A DNA stretch of 22,513 nt from the NCBI GenBank assembly GCA_002496355.1, contig DAJP01000104.1, positions 1-22,513 on the forward strand. Reading direction: 5' to 3'. The stretch comes from Euryarchaeota archaeon UBA346. Lineage in GTDB: Archaea > Thermoplasmatota > E2 > DHVEG-1. This document shows positions 14,669 to 21,977 of this stretch, piece by piece. Below the pieces are notes generated by a model. That model was not told where the DNA came from, did no database searches, and saw only the letters and a program-made list of their open reading frames with translations. Numbering within the stretch: the first letter of the stretch is position 1; each line of letters starts with the position of its first letter. The translations under genes were made by a program, and so were the position numbers.

Positions 14669-17383
14669 ATGGTGCGAGAGAGAAAAACACGACCTAAAGA
14701 TATAGAGAAGTTGCACGAACTAATAGATAGTGCCTCTCTCCCAAAACGTAGAACAATACCCTCCTATGAAGCTGAAAAACTTGATGCGTTACGAAAGAAA
14801 TTATCCGATGATTCCTTTATAAACCAAAAACAGACAACGTCTTCTCATAACCTACAGCCAAACGGACTACAGCCTCGGGTTGTTGTCCATAAACAACAGG
14901 AAACCAAGAAGAAAAACGAAAAAGTGATACAAATCGACCTTGGTCCACGACCAACAATAAAAGAAAAAGCACCTCCGATGGTTGACTTTTTTCCAGTCAA
15001 GGAAGACCCTTTTGCAAAAGAATCACTCTTCGAAATTGAAAAGATAGCATCCTCAAGGAAAAAACCTATACCGACAAAACAAGAAAAAGGATTGAAAAAA
15101 ACAAAGGAGCAAAAAGAATTCATCTCTGTGTCAGCGCCCCCGACAGAAGAAGAACAGCTTCCTGAGTTTCAACCGGTATCAAACGAACCGGTCGTCAATG
15201 AACCACCAGCTCAGATAAAGATCTCACCAAAAAAACAGTTGCTTCACAACGCTGAACCATTGAAAGAGGAAAAAAAAGGGTTTTTATCGATTCCTGTGAA
15301 ACAACACGACAAAACACCCTCAATTGAGCCAGTTGAATTCCAAGCGGTGACAACAGAGAAAAAAGAACCGATGCGCTTTGAGATGCAACAGAAGACACCA
15401 GAGAACCCTAAACAAAAGAAAATAGAAGGGAAAAAAGCAAAACAGGAAGCAAAAATAAAATCAAAAGAAGAAAAACGGCTAGCAAAAGAAAAAGAAACGA
15501 AACTCAAAATAGAGACGGTAGAAGCCCAACACAAACAACAACAGGAAAAAAGACAAAATGAATTGGACTTAAAACAAAAATTCGCTCAAGCAGATGAAAA
15601 AGAACAGGAAGAAAGACGTCTCCAAAAAGAAAAAGAAAAAAAATCACGATTGGAAGTCATAGAGAGGCAAAAAAAGGAAAAAGTAGACCGGAAACAAAAA
15701 AAGATAGACCAGAGAAAAGCACGACTCGAAGTAAAAGAAAAAAAACAGGAAACAAAAAGACTCGCAAAAGAACATGATAGAAAACTGAAGCTAGAGTGGA
15801 TAGAGTTTCAACATAAACAAAAACAAAATCAAAAAAGAAAGGATTTTGAGTTGAAAAAAGCAGCAGTCGAATCAAAGGAAACAGAACTGGAAGAACAACG
15901 CCTTTTAAAAGAACGAGAAGAAAAACTACGAATCGAACAGGCAGCGATGCTGAAAAAAGAAAAAGAAGACAGCAAACAAAAAAAGATTGAAAAGAAAAAA
16001 GCAAAACAGGAAGCAAAAATAAAATCAAAAGAAGAAAAACGGCTAGCAAAAGAAAAAGAAATAAAACTCAAAATAGAGACGCTACAAGCTAAACAAAAAC
16101 AACACGAGGAACAAGAACAACAAGAAACCGAACAGAAACAAGCAGCTGTCCAAGCCAAAGAAAAACAGCAGGAAGAACAACATCTTTTAAAGGAGATGGA
16201 AGAGAAATCACGTGTGGAACTCTTAGACCGACAAAAAAAGGAAAAAGAAAAACAAAAGGCAGGGAAGGGAAAGAAAGAAAAAAAGACACCTATTGCACCA
16301 TCAGTTCAAACGAAAAAGGAACAACCCCGTGCCCATGTTCCTGCGGTCGCTGTGGAAAAACCGGAAAAAACTCACAGGAGACTGTTTGGTGCAAAAAAAG
16401 AAGAACAAAAAAATCTTGCTCCCTGGAAATCCTATGATGCGGTAACACAACAAGAACTCGAAAGTCAACCATCTGTTGTCACCATAGAACCACGTGAAAC
16501 AGCGAAACAAAAACAGCTAGAGCATGAGAAAAAACGTGAACAAAAACGTCTGGAAAAAGAACAAAAACAAAAAGCCCGTGAGGAGCGCCTGGAATTAATA
16601 AAGAAAGAAAAAGAGCAACGGCTCCAGAAGAAATTAGAGGAAGAACAGCGTCAAAAGCTCTTTAAAACAAATAAGGTGAGCAATGAGGCATGGAAACAAA
16701 AGATGTCTGATGAAAAACTCCTAAAAAGACAGGCCAAGGAAAAAGAACGTGAGACAAAAAGACGATTAAAAAAGGAGGATGAAGCAGAGAAGCAGACGCT
16801 CGCGTTAAAAGAACTGGACGTAAAAGAAAAGGAAAAAAAGGAACAAAAACAAAAGCAATCTGAAGAGAAAAATGATCGAGAGAACATCAGCAAACTTTCT
16901 TTTGGAAAAACGAAAGGCACGAAACTCATTGATGAACGTAAACAAGCAGAACAGCAGAAATACACCATGGATTTAGTTCGAATCGCTGCAGAAGAAAAGG
17001 AACTCCGTAAAACAAAATCATTTGAACGAAAGATGCAAAAAGAACAGAAGAAGAGAGAAAAAGAAGAACAGAAATACAAGATGAAAGAAGAGGAGAAAGC
17101 AAAGAAAAAAATGGATATCCATATGAAAGAAGAAATCATAAAGGAAAAAATGAATAACCCGATAGTCGAACGAAGCGATCCGTTCGTCGCATTTGATAGT
17201 ATTGATCAGGAGACCGCAGGAATTCTGAGCAATTCCGGGTATAGCTCTCTTGAGAAGCTTCGTCAAGCAACCGTGAAGGACCTTGTGAAAACAGGGTTAA
17301 AGAAAAAAAACGCGCAAAGAATCATCGCTGAATGTGCAGAGTTCGTAGAATGGCAAGTATTTGATTCGATCGAACATTTTTAG
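14669..17383 (+). CDS. Long Lys/Glu/Gln-rich helical repeat protein with C-terminal HhH domain
   Basis: A 904-residue protein with no named family that I know. Residues 1-240 are polar and partly Pro-containing, probably disordered. Residues about 248-830 are almost all Lys, Glu, Gln and Arg in helix-forming patterns, typical of a single charged alpha-helix or coiled coil. Inside this, three tandem 94-residue repeats run 248-341, 342-435 and 436-529. A less charged break with Pro follows (about 540-600). The last 69 residues form a compact domain: DSIDQETAGILSNSGYSSLEKL ... DLVKTGLKKKNAQRIIAECAEF. It resembles the HhH_5 domain found at the N-terminus of RadA and suggests DNA binding. There is no signal peptide or membrane helix. 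A spacer or scaffold role bound to DNA is inferred. Confidence 0.8.
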   Translation: MVRERKTRPKDIEKLHELIDSASLPKRRTIPSYEAEKLDALRKKLSDDSFINQKQTTSSHNLQPNGLQPRVVVHKQQETKKKNEKVIQIDLGPRPTIKEKAPPMVDFFPVKEDPFAKESLFEIEKIASSRKKPIPTKQEKGLKKTKEQKEFISVSAPPTEEEQLPEFQPVSNEPVVNEPPAQIKISPKKQLLHNAEPLKEEKKGFLSIPVKQHDKTPSIEPVEFQAVTTEKKEPMRFEMQQKTPENPKQKKIEGKKAKQEAKIKSKEEKRLAKEKETKLKIETVEAQHKQQQEKRQNELDLKQKFAQADEKEQEERRLQKEKEKKSRLEVIERQKKEKVDRKQKKIDQRKARLEVKEKKQETKRLAKEHDRKLKLEWIEFQHKQKQNQKRKDFELKKAAVESKETELEEQRLLKEREEKLRIEQAAMLKKEKEDSKQKKIEKKKAKQEAKIKSKEEKRLAKEKEIKLKIETLQAKQKQHEEQEQQETEQKQAAVQAKEKQQEEQHLLKEMEEKSRVELLDRQKKEKEKQKAGKGKKEKKTPIAPSVQTKKEQPRAHVPAVAVEKPEKTHRRLFGAKKEEQKNLAPWKSYDAVTQQELESQPSVVTIEPRETAKQKQLEHEKKREQKRLEKEQKQKAREERLELIKKEKEQRLQKKLEEEQRQKLFKTNKVSNEAWKQKMSDEKLLKRQAKEKERETKRRLKKEDEAEKQTLALKELDVKEKEKKEQKQKQSEEKNDRENISKLSFGKTKGTKLIDERKQAEQQKYTMDLVRIAAEEKELRKTKSFERKMQKEQKKREKEEQKYKMKEEEKAKKKMDIHMKEEIIKEKMNNPIVERSDPFVAFDSIDQETAGILSNSGYSSLEKLRQATVKDLVKTGLKKKNAQRIIAECAEFVEWQVFDSIEHF
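15410..16255 (+). repeat. Three tandem 282-bp repeats inside the HhH-tailed protein gene
   Basis: Repeat starts are 15410, 15692 and 15974, each beginning with codons for KQKKI. The spacing is exactly 282 nt (94 codons), with no frame change. Copies 1 and 3 share 85 of 87 bases at 15431-15517 versus 15995-16081, including 67 identical bases in a row. Copy 2 has drifted much more. Confidence 0.85.
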
Positions 17384-17450
17384 GAAATCTTTTTTATCGA
17401 CCAAACAGAAACGACGCCTCGGGATGAACACAATTTAGCAAGAGGAAAAG
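17384..17450. terminator. Short convergent gap with T run
   Basis: The gap separates the plus-strand repeat-protein gene from the minus-strand signal peptidase gene. A plus-strand T run (TTTTTT at about 17390-17396) follows the stop closely and could terminate transcription. I see no gene or clear hairpin here. Confidence 0.35.
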
Positions 17451-18275
17451 CTATTCATTTTTTATATTATTTTTTTTACGTTTCTTCAGGTAATCATAGA
17501 CATCAAGGATAATCGGTATTGAGACCAGAATCGCGATCACAATGCCAAGACAGATAAGACTATCTTGATGAACGTTCCCAATGGTATTCTTTCCATGTAG
17601 GACATCCTCAAAAAACAGGTTGATCGCTCCAAGCCAGGGAATCTCAAGTCGAGCTTTTCCGGAGATCCAATCCAATTGAACAGGTTCAGGGCAAATATCT
17701 GTGATCTGATCAATTATTTCATTGTTATCTCCTTTGGTAAGGTACCCTGAGTGGCTCCATCCTGGGTTTCGATTGTATAAACCTAAATGTTCAATCGTCA
17801 GGCTCGTTTGGTTGTAGATACCATAATCAGCGATTGTATAGGTAGTTTCACCGTTTGTTTGATATACATCAACCCAGCACATCGCTCGATGGATAATCTG
17901 TGATACATCGGTACGACCAAGTGGTTTATAGATAATGACATCTCCGTAATCACTATAGGTCTGCCAACCGTTCTCAGCTTCGGCACCCTTGATCGTTCCC
18001 CCATGAGGGATGACATCACTTACCTTCGTCACTTTCTGGACAAGGACCATATCCCCCGCATCAATAGTCCCAAGTCTACCAAACGGGGAGTTCGGATGTT
18101 CCATGCTTCCAGATTCTATCGCAACCATTGGAGCGGCAAACCACTGACCAGTGTATCCCCATAAGAACATCAAGATAATAAACACAGCAAGGAGCGCAAC
18201 GACGACGTCGCGGATAATCGAGATTTTGCTATCCTCGCTTTTCCAAAATTTCATAAACAGTTCTTTCAGGTTCAT
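17451..18275 (-). CDS. sipS: Signal peptidase I (S26B, archaeal/ER type)
   Basis: A 274-residue membrane protease that removes signal peptides from exported proteins. The catalytic serine is S57 in ESGSMEH. The general base is H129 in IIHRAM in place of the bacterial lysine, and D183 lies in LTKGDNNEI; together these are the Ser-His-Asp pattern of the archaeal and ER enzymes. A membrane helix covers about residues 22-40 and a second one about 240-258 near the C-terminus. A basic tail (KKRKKN) follows. I use the ATG at 18275. An in-frame TTG at 18287 directly after the nob1 stop would add four residues and lacks support. It is third in the hisS-nob1 set, 12 nt after nob1. The secreted protein at 3168 is a plausible substrate. 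Confidence 0.88.
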   Translation of the reverse strand: MNLKELFMKFWKSEDSKISIIRDVVVALLAVFIILMFLWGYTGQWFAAPMVAIESGSMEHPNSPFGRLGTIDAGDMVLVQKVTKVSDVIPHGGTIKGAEAENGWQTYSDYGDVIIYKPLGRTDVSQIIHRAMCWVDVYQTNGETTYTIADYGIYNQTSLTIEHLGLYNRNPGWSHSGYLTKGDNNEIIDQITDICPEPVQLDWISGKARLEIPWLGAINLFFEDVLHGKNTIGNVHQDSLICLGIVIAILVSIPIILDVYDYLKKRKKNNIKNE

Positions 18276-18287
18276 TCGGTCACACAA

Positions 18288-18803
18288 TCAAAGATTTTTT
18301 TTCTGCGAAAGATGGTTTTTGGTCTCCGTCCCACAGATAGGACAGATTCTTTTTATTTCATTGAATTGTTTTCCGCACCCTGGACAACGAGAGACCCATT
18401 TAAACTTTTTTGTTATTTCTTTTTGTAAGAACCCCTGGTAGTTGATATCCAACGTTGATGCGACATTCTGAATGGAATAATCATCACTCAGAATGGTTGC
18501 TTCTTGATCCTCTTCTTTGTTGATGTCAAGCGCGAGAGCTATGATTTCGATATCAGCCGTAGAAAGTCGACGGTCATCACCGGTCTTCTGTGCTGTTTGT
18601 TTCACTGTGTTTATGGCATCTCTTGAGGGCATAAGGATCGTTAGTCCGGTTTCTTTGAGCAGTTCAAAACGCCGGTAATCTCTACCCCCTGGATTTAATT
18701 CGTCTGAAACACCTGGTGAGGTGATAATGGTCGCATCGGTCAAGTTGATTGGTTTACCTGAGAGAATTGCAGAGGTATCTATAATAAAAAATTTTTTTTT
18801 CAT
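18288..18803 (-). CDS. nob1: rRNA maturation endonuclease Nob1 (PIN domain and zinc ribbon)
   Basis: A 171-residue protein. The PIN nuclease domain covers about residues 1-125, with acidic residues D9 (FIIDTSAI), E35 (VSDEL), D84 (LSTADIEIIALA) and D107/D108 (LSDDYS). A C-terminal zinc ribbon uses C140, C143, C154 and C157 (CPGCG ... CPICG). Nob1 makes the final 3' cut of the small-subunit rRNA in archaea and eukaryotes. An SD (AAGGATC) precedes the ATG. It lies 18 nt after hisS and 12 nt before the signal peptidase gene, so the three are probably one transcript. Length fits archaeal Nob1. Confidence 0.93.
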   Translation of the reverse strand: MKKKFFIIDTSAILSGKPINLTDATIITSPGVSDELNPGGRDYRRFELLKETGLTILMPSRDAINTVKQTAQKTGDDRRLSTADIEIIALALDINKEEDQEATILSDDYSIQNVASTLDINYQGFLQKEITKKFKWVSRCPGCGKQFNEIKRICPICGTETKNHLSQKKNL

Positions 18804-18821
18804 GAAAGATCCTTAGATAGA

Positions 18822-20090
18822 TTAATTTTTACTTAGTTTTGTCGAGATGTCCTTCAGAGCGATTATTTCTTGAGCCCCGGTTTTCATATCTCGGATGGTG
18901 ACTGTTTTGTTCTCTAGTTCTTTTGGTCCAACGATAATGACTTTCTCTGCATGTTTCGCATCCGCGTATTTCAAGGATTTTCCAATCCCGCGTCTGAGTT
19001 GATCAAAATCAGCGGAGATACCACGATTTCGTAATTCTTGGGTAATTTGTATCACGGTCGTGTTCATGGTTTGATTGACCGGAACCACAAACACATCGAG
19101 CTTTGGTGATGGGAAGCAAAAACCCTCTTCTTCTAATGCAAGGATGGTTCTGTCAAATCCGATAGCAAAACCGGACGTAGGGACTTCTGTACCACCGAAC
19201 AAAGAGATCAGGTCGTAGGAGCCTCCTCCGCAGAGTTGTTTTTCTGCGCCAAGGACTGGTGCGTCAATTTCGAAGACGAGCCCTTTGTAATAGTCAAGTC
19301 CTCGGACGATGCTGAGTTTTATGATATAGTCCGTGATATGAAACGCATTTTTAAGCAGGCTCAGAATTGTCTCCATGGCAGCCAGCTCTGTGTTCGCATC
19401 AGCATCATCACAGATAAATGCATGGATTTTTGTAAGATCAGATGTTTGCAGGACGTCAAGGAAGTTTGCTATCATTTCCTCGGAGACATTGCAGTCTCGC
19501 AGAGCGATTTGCAGCTCATCGAATTGAGATTTGTCGATTAAGGGAAGGAGTATCTTCTGATCGTCTTTGAGGAGATGTAATTTTTTGAAGATAGCGCTAA
19601 TGATGGTGAGATTCCCGATGTTCAGTTGGATGTTCTGTAAACCCGTGTTTTTCAACAGGGTGAACGCGAGGGCGAGTAATTCAGCGGTCGCTTCACTGGT
19701 GTCTGTTCCGATGAGCTCACAACCAGCTTGTTGGAACTCTCGATATCTTCCCTTCTGTGGCCGGTCGTATCGATAGCAGTTCCCGAAATAGAAGAGTTTG
19801 AGCGGTTTTGGTTCCATCTGTAAACGTTCGACATAACATCTGATGACAGGGGCAGTTAGCTCGGGTCGTAACGCTAATGCCCTGCCACCTTTATCGTTGA
19901 ACGCGTAAAGCTCATTGATGATGGATTCCCCAGATTTTGCGGTGAAGAGCTCTTGATTTTCGAAGGTCGGAGTCTGGATTTCACCGTATCCAAATGAGGT
20001 GAATGTCACAGCCATGTTGTGCTCTAGATAGCGTCGTTTCTGCATTTCTCCGGGAGTAAAGTCTCTAGTTCCTCGTGGCACTTGAAACAT
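18822..20090 (-). CDS. hisS: Histidine-tRNA ligase
   Basis: A 422-residue class II aminoacyl-tRNA synthetase. The start matches the family (MFQVPRGTRDFTPGEM). Motif 2 is FGNCYRYDRPQKGRYREFQQ (102-121), the histidine-specific motif is RGLDYY (263-268) and motif 3 is GFAIGFDR (307-314). The anticodon-binding domain starts at about residue 332 (LDVFVVPV) and runs to the end. It charges tRNA-His with histidine in the cytoplasm. It leads the hisS-nob1-signal peptidase set. A TATA-like CTAATTAAAG (minus strand, 20113-20122) lies so close to the ATG that the mRNA may be leaderless. Confidence 0.97.
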   Translation of the reverse strand: MFQVPRGTRDFTPGEMQKRRYLEHNMAVTFTSFGYGEIQTPTFENQELFTAKSGESIINELYAFNDKGGRALALRPELTAPVIRCYVERLQMEPKPLKLFYFGNCYRYDRPQKGRYREFQQAGCELIGTDTSEATAELLALAFTLLKNTGLQNIQLNIGNLTIISAIFKKLHLLKDDQKILLPLIDKSQFDELQIALRDCNVSEEMIANFLDVLQTSDLTKIHAFICDDADANTELAAMETILSLLKNAFHITDYIIKLSIVRGLDYYKGLVFEIDAPVLGAEKQLCGGGSYDLISLFGGTEVPTSGFAIGFDRTILALEEEGFCFPSPKLDVFVVPVNQTMNTTVIQITQELRNRGISADFDQLRRGIGKSLKYADAKHAEKVIIVGPKELENKTVTIRDMKTGAQEIIALKDISTKLSKN

Positions 20091-20112
20091 AGGCAGTCGT
20101 ATAGTAGGATTT

Positions 20113-20122
20113 CTTTAATTAG
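20113..20122 (-). promoter_or_regulatory. Candidate TATA box for hisS-nob1-signal peptidase
   Basis: The minus strand reads CTAATTAAAG after a purine-rich GAGAAAC that could act as a BRE element. Its centre is about 28 nt before the hisS ATG, so transcription would begin at or within a few bases of the start codon. No SD is present before the ATG, which agrees with a leaderless message. Confidence 0.38.
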
Positions 20123-20262
20123 GTTTCTCTTAAAGAAAATGAAGGATGAAAGATCTTTTCAAAGGCGGGCATATGGAGTGATGATTTCTCGATGTTTATC
20201 CTTATTTTTTTAGAAAATTATCGAAAAAAGAGGCAAAAACTTCTTTTAGCAGGACCCGTTAC

Positions 20263-20290
20263 ACCTCTTGAATTCCTTCCTCAGAGAGGT
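20263..20290 (+). promoter_or_regulatory. Inverted repeat covering the bioY ribosome-binding site
   Basis: ACCTCT (20263-20268) can pair with AGAGGT (20285-20290), the latter being the likely Shine-Dalgarno of bioY. The loop is 16 nt. If formed in the mRNA, the hairpin would hide the ribosome-binding site. The stem is only six base pairs and I know of no described archaeal biotin switch here, so this is weak. Confidence 0.25.
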
Positions 20291-20298
20291 TGATTTCT

Positions 20299-20940
20299 AT
20301 GGAAATAAACATGTATGTGAATAAATACAAACATGCTCGCTACGCTTTCTTCAAATGGCGCTATCAACTTGAACTGTATAACAAGGTCATCCTTGCCATT
20401 AGTTTCACATGTCTGACAGCACTGCTCGCTCAGCTACGATTTTATTTCCCGGGCTCACCTGTTCCTCTGACAGGGCAAACATTCGCGGTGGTTCTTAGTG
20501 CAGTGGTTCTTGGAAAATGGTGGGGTGGCATTAGTCAGAGCATTTACCTTGGTGTGGGCATGGTAGGAGTCCCCTGGTTCGCTGGGATGAACGGTGGATT
20601 AGCATATCTTGCCGGTCCGACAGGTGGATATTTGATTGGTTTTGTCCTTGCCGCATTCTTCCTTGGATATTGTGTTGACACCTATGTCCGGTCACGAAAA
20701 TATTGGACGATGTTCGCATTGATGTGTGTCGCGAATTTCGGGATCGTCTTCGGCTTTGGATTATTACAGCTTTATGGTTGGCTTTCGTTGAGTGGCACTC
20801 CTGTTGATCTAGGGGGGTTGCTTCTCATGGGTCTGATACCGTTCATTATCGGTGATACGGTAAAAATAGCAGTGGCTGCTGGGATAGCCAGTGGCATCAC
20901 ACCGAAACAAGCCTACGGAAAAGAAATCGATGCGGTCTAA
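20299..20940 (+). CDS. bioY: Biotin transporter substrate-binding subunit BioY
   Basis: A 213-residue membrane protein, the S component of an ECF-type biotin transporter. Six hydrophobic segments are visible after a basic N-terminal tail of about 30 residues. Family marks are PVPLTGQTFAVVLSAVVLG (SPVPLTGQT, about 52-60), GVPWFAGMNGGLAYLAGPTGGYLIGF and the late GLIPFIIGDTVKIAVAAGI. The ATG at 20299 is preferred over TTG at 20290 because an SD (GAGAGGT) lies 8 nt before it. No bioM or bioN (ATPase and T component) is adjacent; it may work alone or with a shared ECF module coded elsewhere. It is a single-gene unit with a divergent hisS promoter region upstream and a terminator directly behind. 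Confidence 0.94.
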   Translation: MEINMYVNKYKHARYAFFKWRYQLELYNKVILAISFTCLTALLAQLRFYFPGSPVPLTGQTFAVVLSAVVLGKWWGGISQSIYLGVGMVGVPWFAGMNGGLAYLAGPTGGYLIGFVLAAFFLGYCVDTYVRSRKYWTMFALMCVANFGIVFGFGLLQLYGWLSLSGTPVDLGGLLLMGLIPFIIGDTVKIAVAAGIASGITPKQAYGKEIDAV

Positions 20941-20944
20941 CCAC

Positions 20945-20968
20945 GAAAGGTTGACCTTTCTTTTTTTT
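20945..20968 (+). terminator. Hairpin and T-run terminator of bioY
   Basis: GAAAGGT (20945-20951) and ACCTTTC (20954-20960) are perfect inverted repeats with a tight loop, followed at once by a run of nine T's (20960 C then T 20961-20968). It starts 5 nt after the bioY stop. It looks like a bacterial intrinsic terminator, and the T run alone would suffice for archaeal termination. It also touches the stop codon of the convergent AbrB-type gene. Confidence 0.6.
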
Positions 20969-21146
20969 ATTTTACTTTTGAAAGGGTGATCGTCCGGTCC
21001 GTAAGGACAATCCATTTGAGTTTATCGCCATCTTTGAGGTTGAGGAGGTCGACGACCTCAGAGGGGACTGTGATTCGTCTACGGGAACCACGGATGGTGA
21101 TTGAGGTTTCTTTGATGCATTTCACAGTGTCTAGATCGATTTTCAT
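20967..21146 (-). CDS. AbrB/SpoVT-type small DNA-binding protein
   Basis: A 59-residue ORF that is one swapped-hairpin AbrB domain. The core reads TSITIRGSRRRITVPSEVVD (about 15-33), then LLNLKDGDKLKWIVLTD and TITLSKVK. This is the pattern seen in antitoxin and transition-state regulators (T-x-x-x-G-x-R-x-x-I-T-V-P-x-x-V ... L-x-x-G-D-x-L). GGAG lies just before the ATG. The gene follows pstB by 39 nt on the same strand and could be cotranscribed. No toxin gene is next to it. Many archaeal phosphate regulators carry an AbrB domain fused to PhoU; here only the small domain is present. A perfect palindrome at 21165-21182 sits just upstream and may be its own operator. Confidence 0.78.
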   Translation of the reverse strand: MKIDLDTVKCIKETSITIRGSRRRITVPSEVVDLLNLKDGDKLKWIVLTDRTITLSKVK

Positions 21147-21164
21147 GCTCCTTCACTTCCGTTG

Positions 21165-21182
21165 ATCTATCAGATGATAGAT
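21165..21182. promoter_or_regulatory. Perfect 8-2-8 palindrome between pstB and the AbrB-type gene
   Basis: ATCTATCA and TGATAGAT are exact reverse complements separated by GA. The element begins 3 nt after the pstB stop and ends 18 nt before the AbrB-type ATG, in a 39-nt gap. Such dyads are usual as binding sites of dimeric regulators, so autoregulation by the AbrB-type protein is plausible. As RNA it could form a small stem at the end of the pst message. No T run follows it in the direction of transcription, so it is not an obvious terminator. Confidence 0.5.
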
Positions 21183-21185
21183 TCG

Positions 21186-21953
21186 CTAACTTATCTCTCC
21201 AGCGAGATATGCTTTCGTCTCGGGGTTTTTTGGGTTGTTGAAAAATTCAGCAGCAGATCCTTGTTCAACGACCTTGCCGAAGTATAGGAAAATGACGTGA
21301 TCTGCGACTCTTTTTGCTTGACGCAGGGTATGGGTGACAAGGATGACGGTGAAGTCTTTCTTTAATTTCAACAGGAGTTTTTCGATTTGTTGGGCAGCGA
21401 TTGGGTCTAGCGCAGAGGTTGGTTCATCGCATAAGATGACTTCGGGTTGTATCGCGATGGCTCTCGCAAGACATAATCGTTGTTGCTGTCCGACAGATAA
21501 TCGTGAGGCAGGGTCATGAAGCCGGTCCTTGACTTCACTCCAGAGCCCAACTTCCTGTAAGCAGTTTTGTACGGCTTCTGCTAGTTCCTTTGTGTTCTTG
21601 TCATGGTGGATGCGGAGTCCATAAGCGACGTTTTCAAAAATCGACATGGGCAATGGGTAGGGTTTCTGGGAGATGAGACCCATTTTTTTCCGTATATCTG
21701 GAACGTTCAATCCACTGGACATGATGTTGATTCCGTCGACGACGATCTCACCGTGTATCTTTATGCCATCCTGGAGCTCTAGTAATCTGTTAAACGATTT
21801 CAAGAGAGTGGTTTTTCCGCATCCTGATGGACCGATGATGGCAGTGAGTTGCTTTGCTGGTATCTCAATGTCGATATTCTTCAACACAGGGTTGTTGTGT
21901 ATGGTCACATTCAGATCCTTGGTCTTTATTTGGATTGTTTTGGATTTCCCCAT
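21186..21953 (-). CDS. pstB: Phosphate ABC transporter ATP-binding protein PstB
   Basis: A 255-residue ABC ATPase that drives high-affinity phosphate import with PstA and PstC. Walker A is GPSGCGKT (41-48), the family stretch KSFNRLLEL is at 52-60, the Q-loop is ISQKPYPLPMSI, the ABC signature is LSVGQQQR (152-159), Walker B is VILCDEP (172-178) and the switch histidine is in VTHTLRQA. The second signature residue is Val where most PstB have Gly. An SD (GAGGA) is 7 nt before the ATG and the gene is 24 nt after pstA, so they form one operon. Pst transporters are commonly induced by phosphate limitation; no regulatory site for this is visible in the window. Confidence 0.95.
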   Translation of the reverse strand: MGKSKTIQIKTKDLNVTIHNNPVLKNIDIEIPAKQLTAIIGPSGCGKTTLLKSFNRLLELQDGIKIHGEIVVDGINIMSSGLNVPDIRKKMGLISQKPYPLPMSIFENVAYGLRIHHDKNTKELAEAVQNCLQEVGLWSEVKDRLHDPASRLSVGQQQRLCLARAIAIQPEVILCDEPTSALDPIAAQQIEKLLLKLKKDFTVILVTHTLRQAKRVADHVIFLYFGKVVEQGSAAEFFNNPKNPETKAYLAGEIS

Positions 21954-21977
21954 TGTCGATTCCTCTTTTTTTTTTTA

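Noticed and set aside
14845..17266. Several minus-strand ORFs of 60-160 codons, very rich in Ser, Phe and Leu
   Set aside because: They are the reverse reading of the Lys/Glu-rich repeat gene (AAA and GAA give TTT and TTC), with no SD and no protein-like pattern.
18276..18287. TTG start for the signal peptidase directly after the nob1 stop
   Set aside because: The ATG 12 nt downstream gives the natural N-terminus and TTG starts are rare; kept as a minor alternative.
20139..20213. A 24-codon plus-strand ORF in the hisS-bioY gap
   Set aside because: No ribosome-binding site, no recognisable domain, and a length common by chance.
21045..21059. GAGGTCG-A-CGACCTC palindrome
   Set aside because: It lies inside the AbrB-type coding region and is explained by codons for Pro-Ser-Glu-Val-Val-Asp-Leu; no position-based reason to call it an operator.
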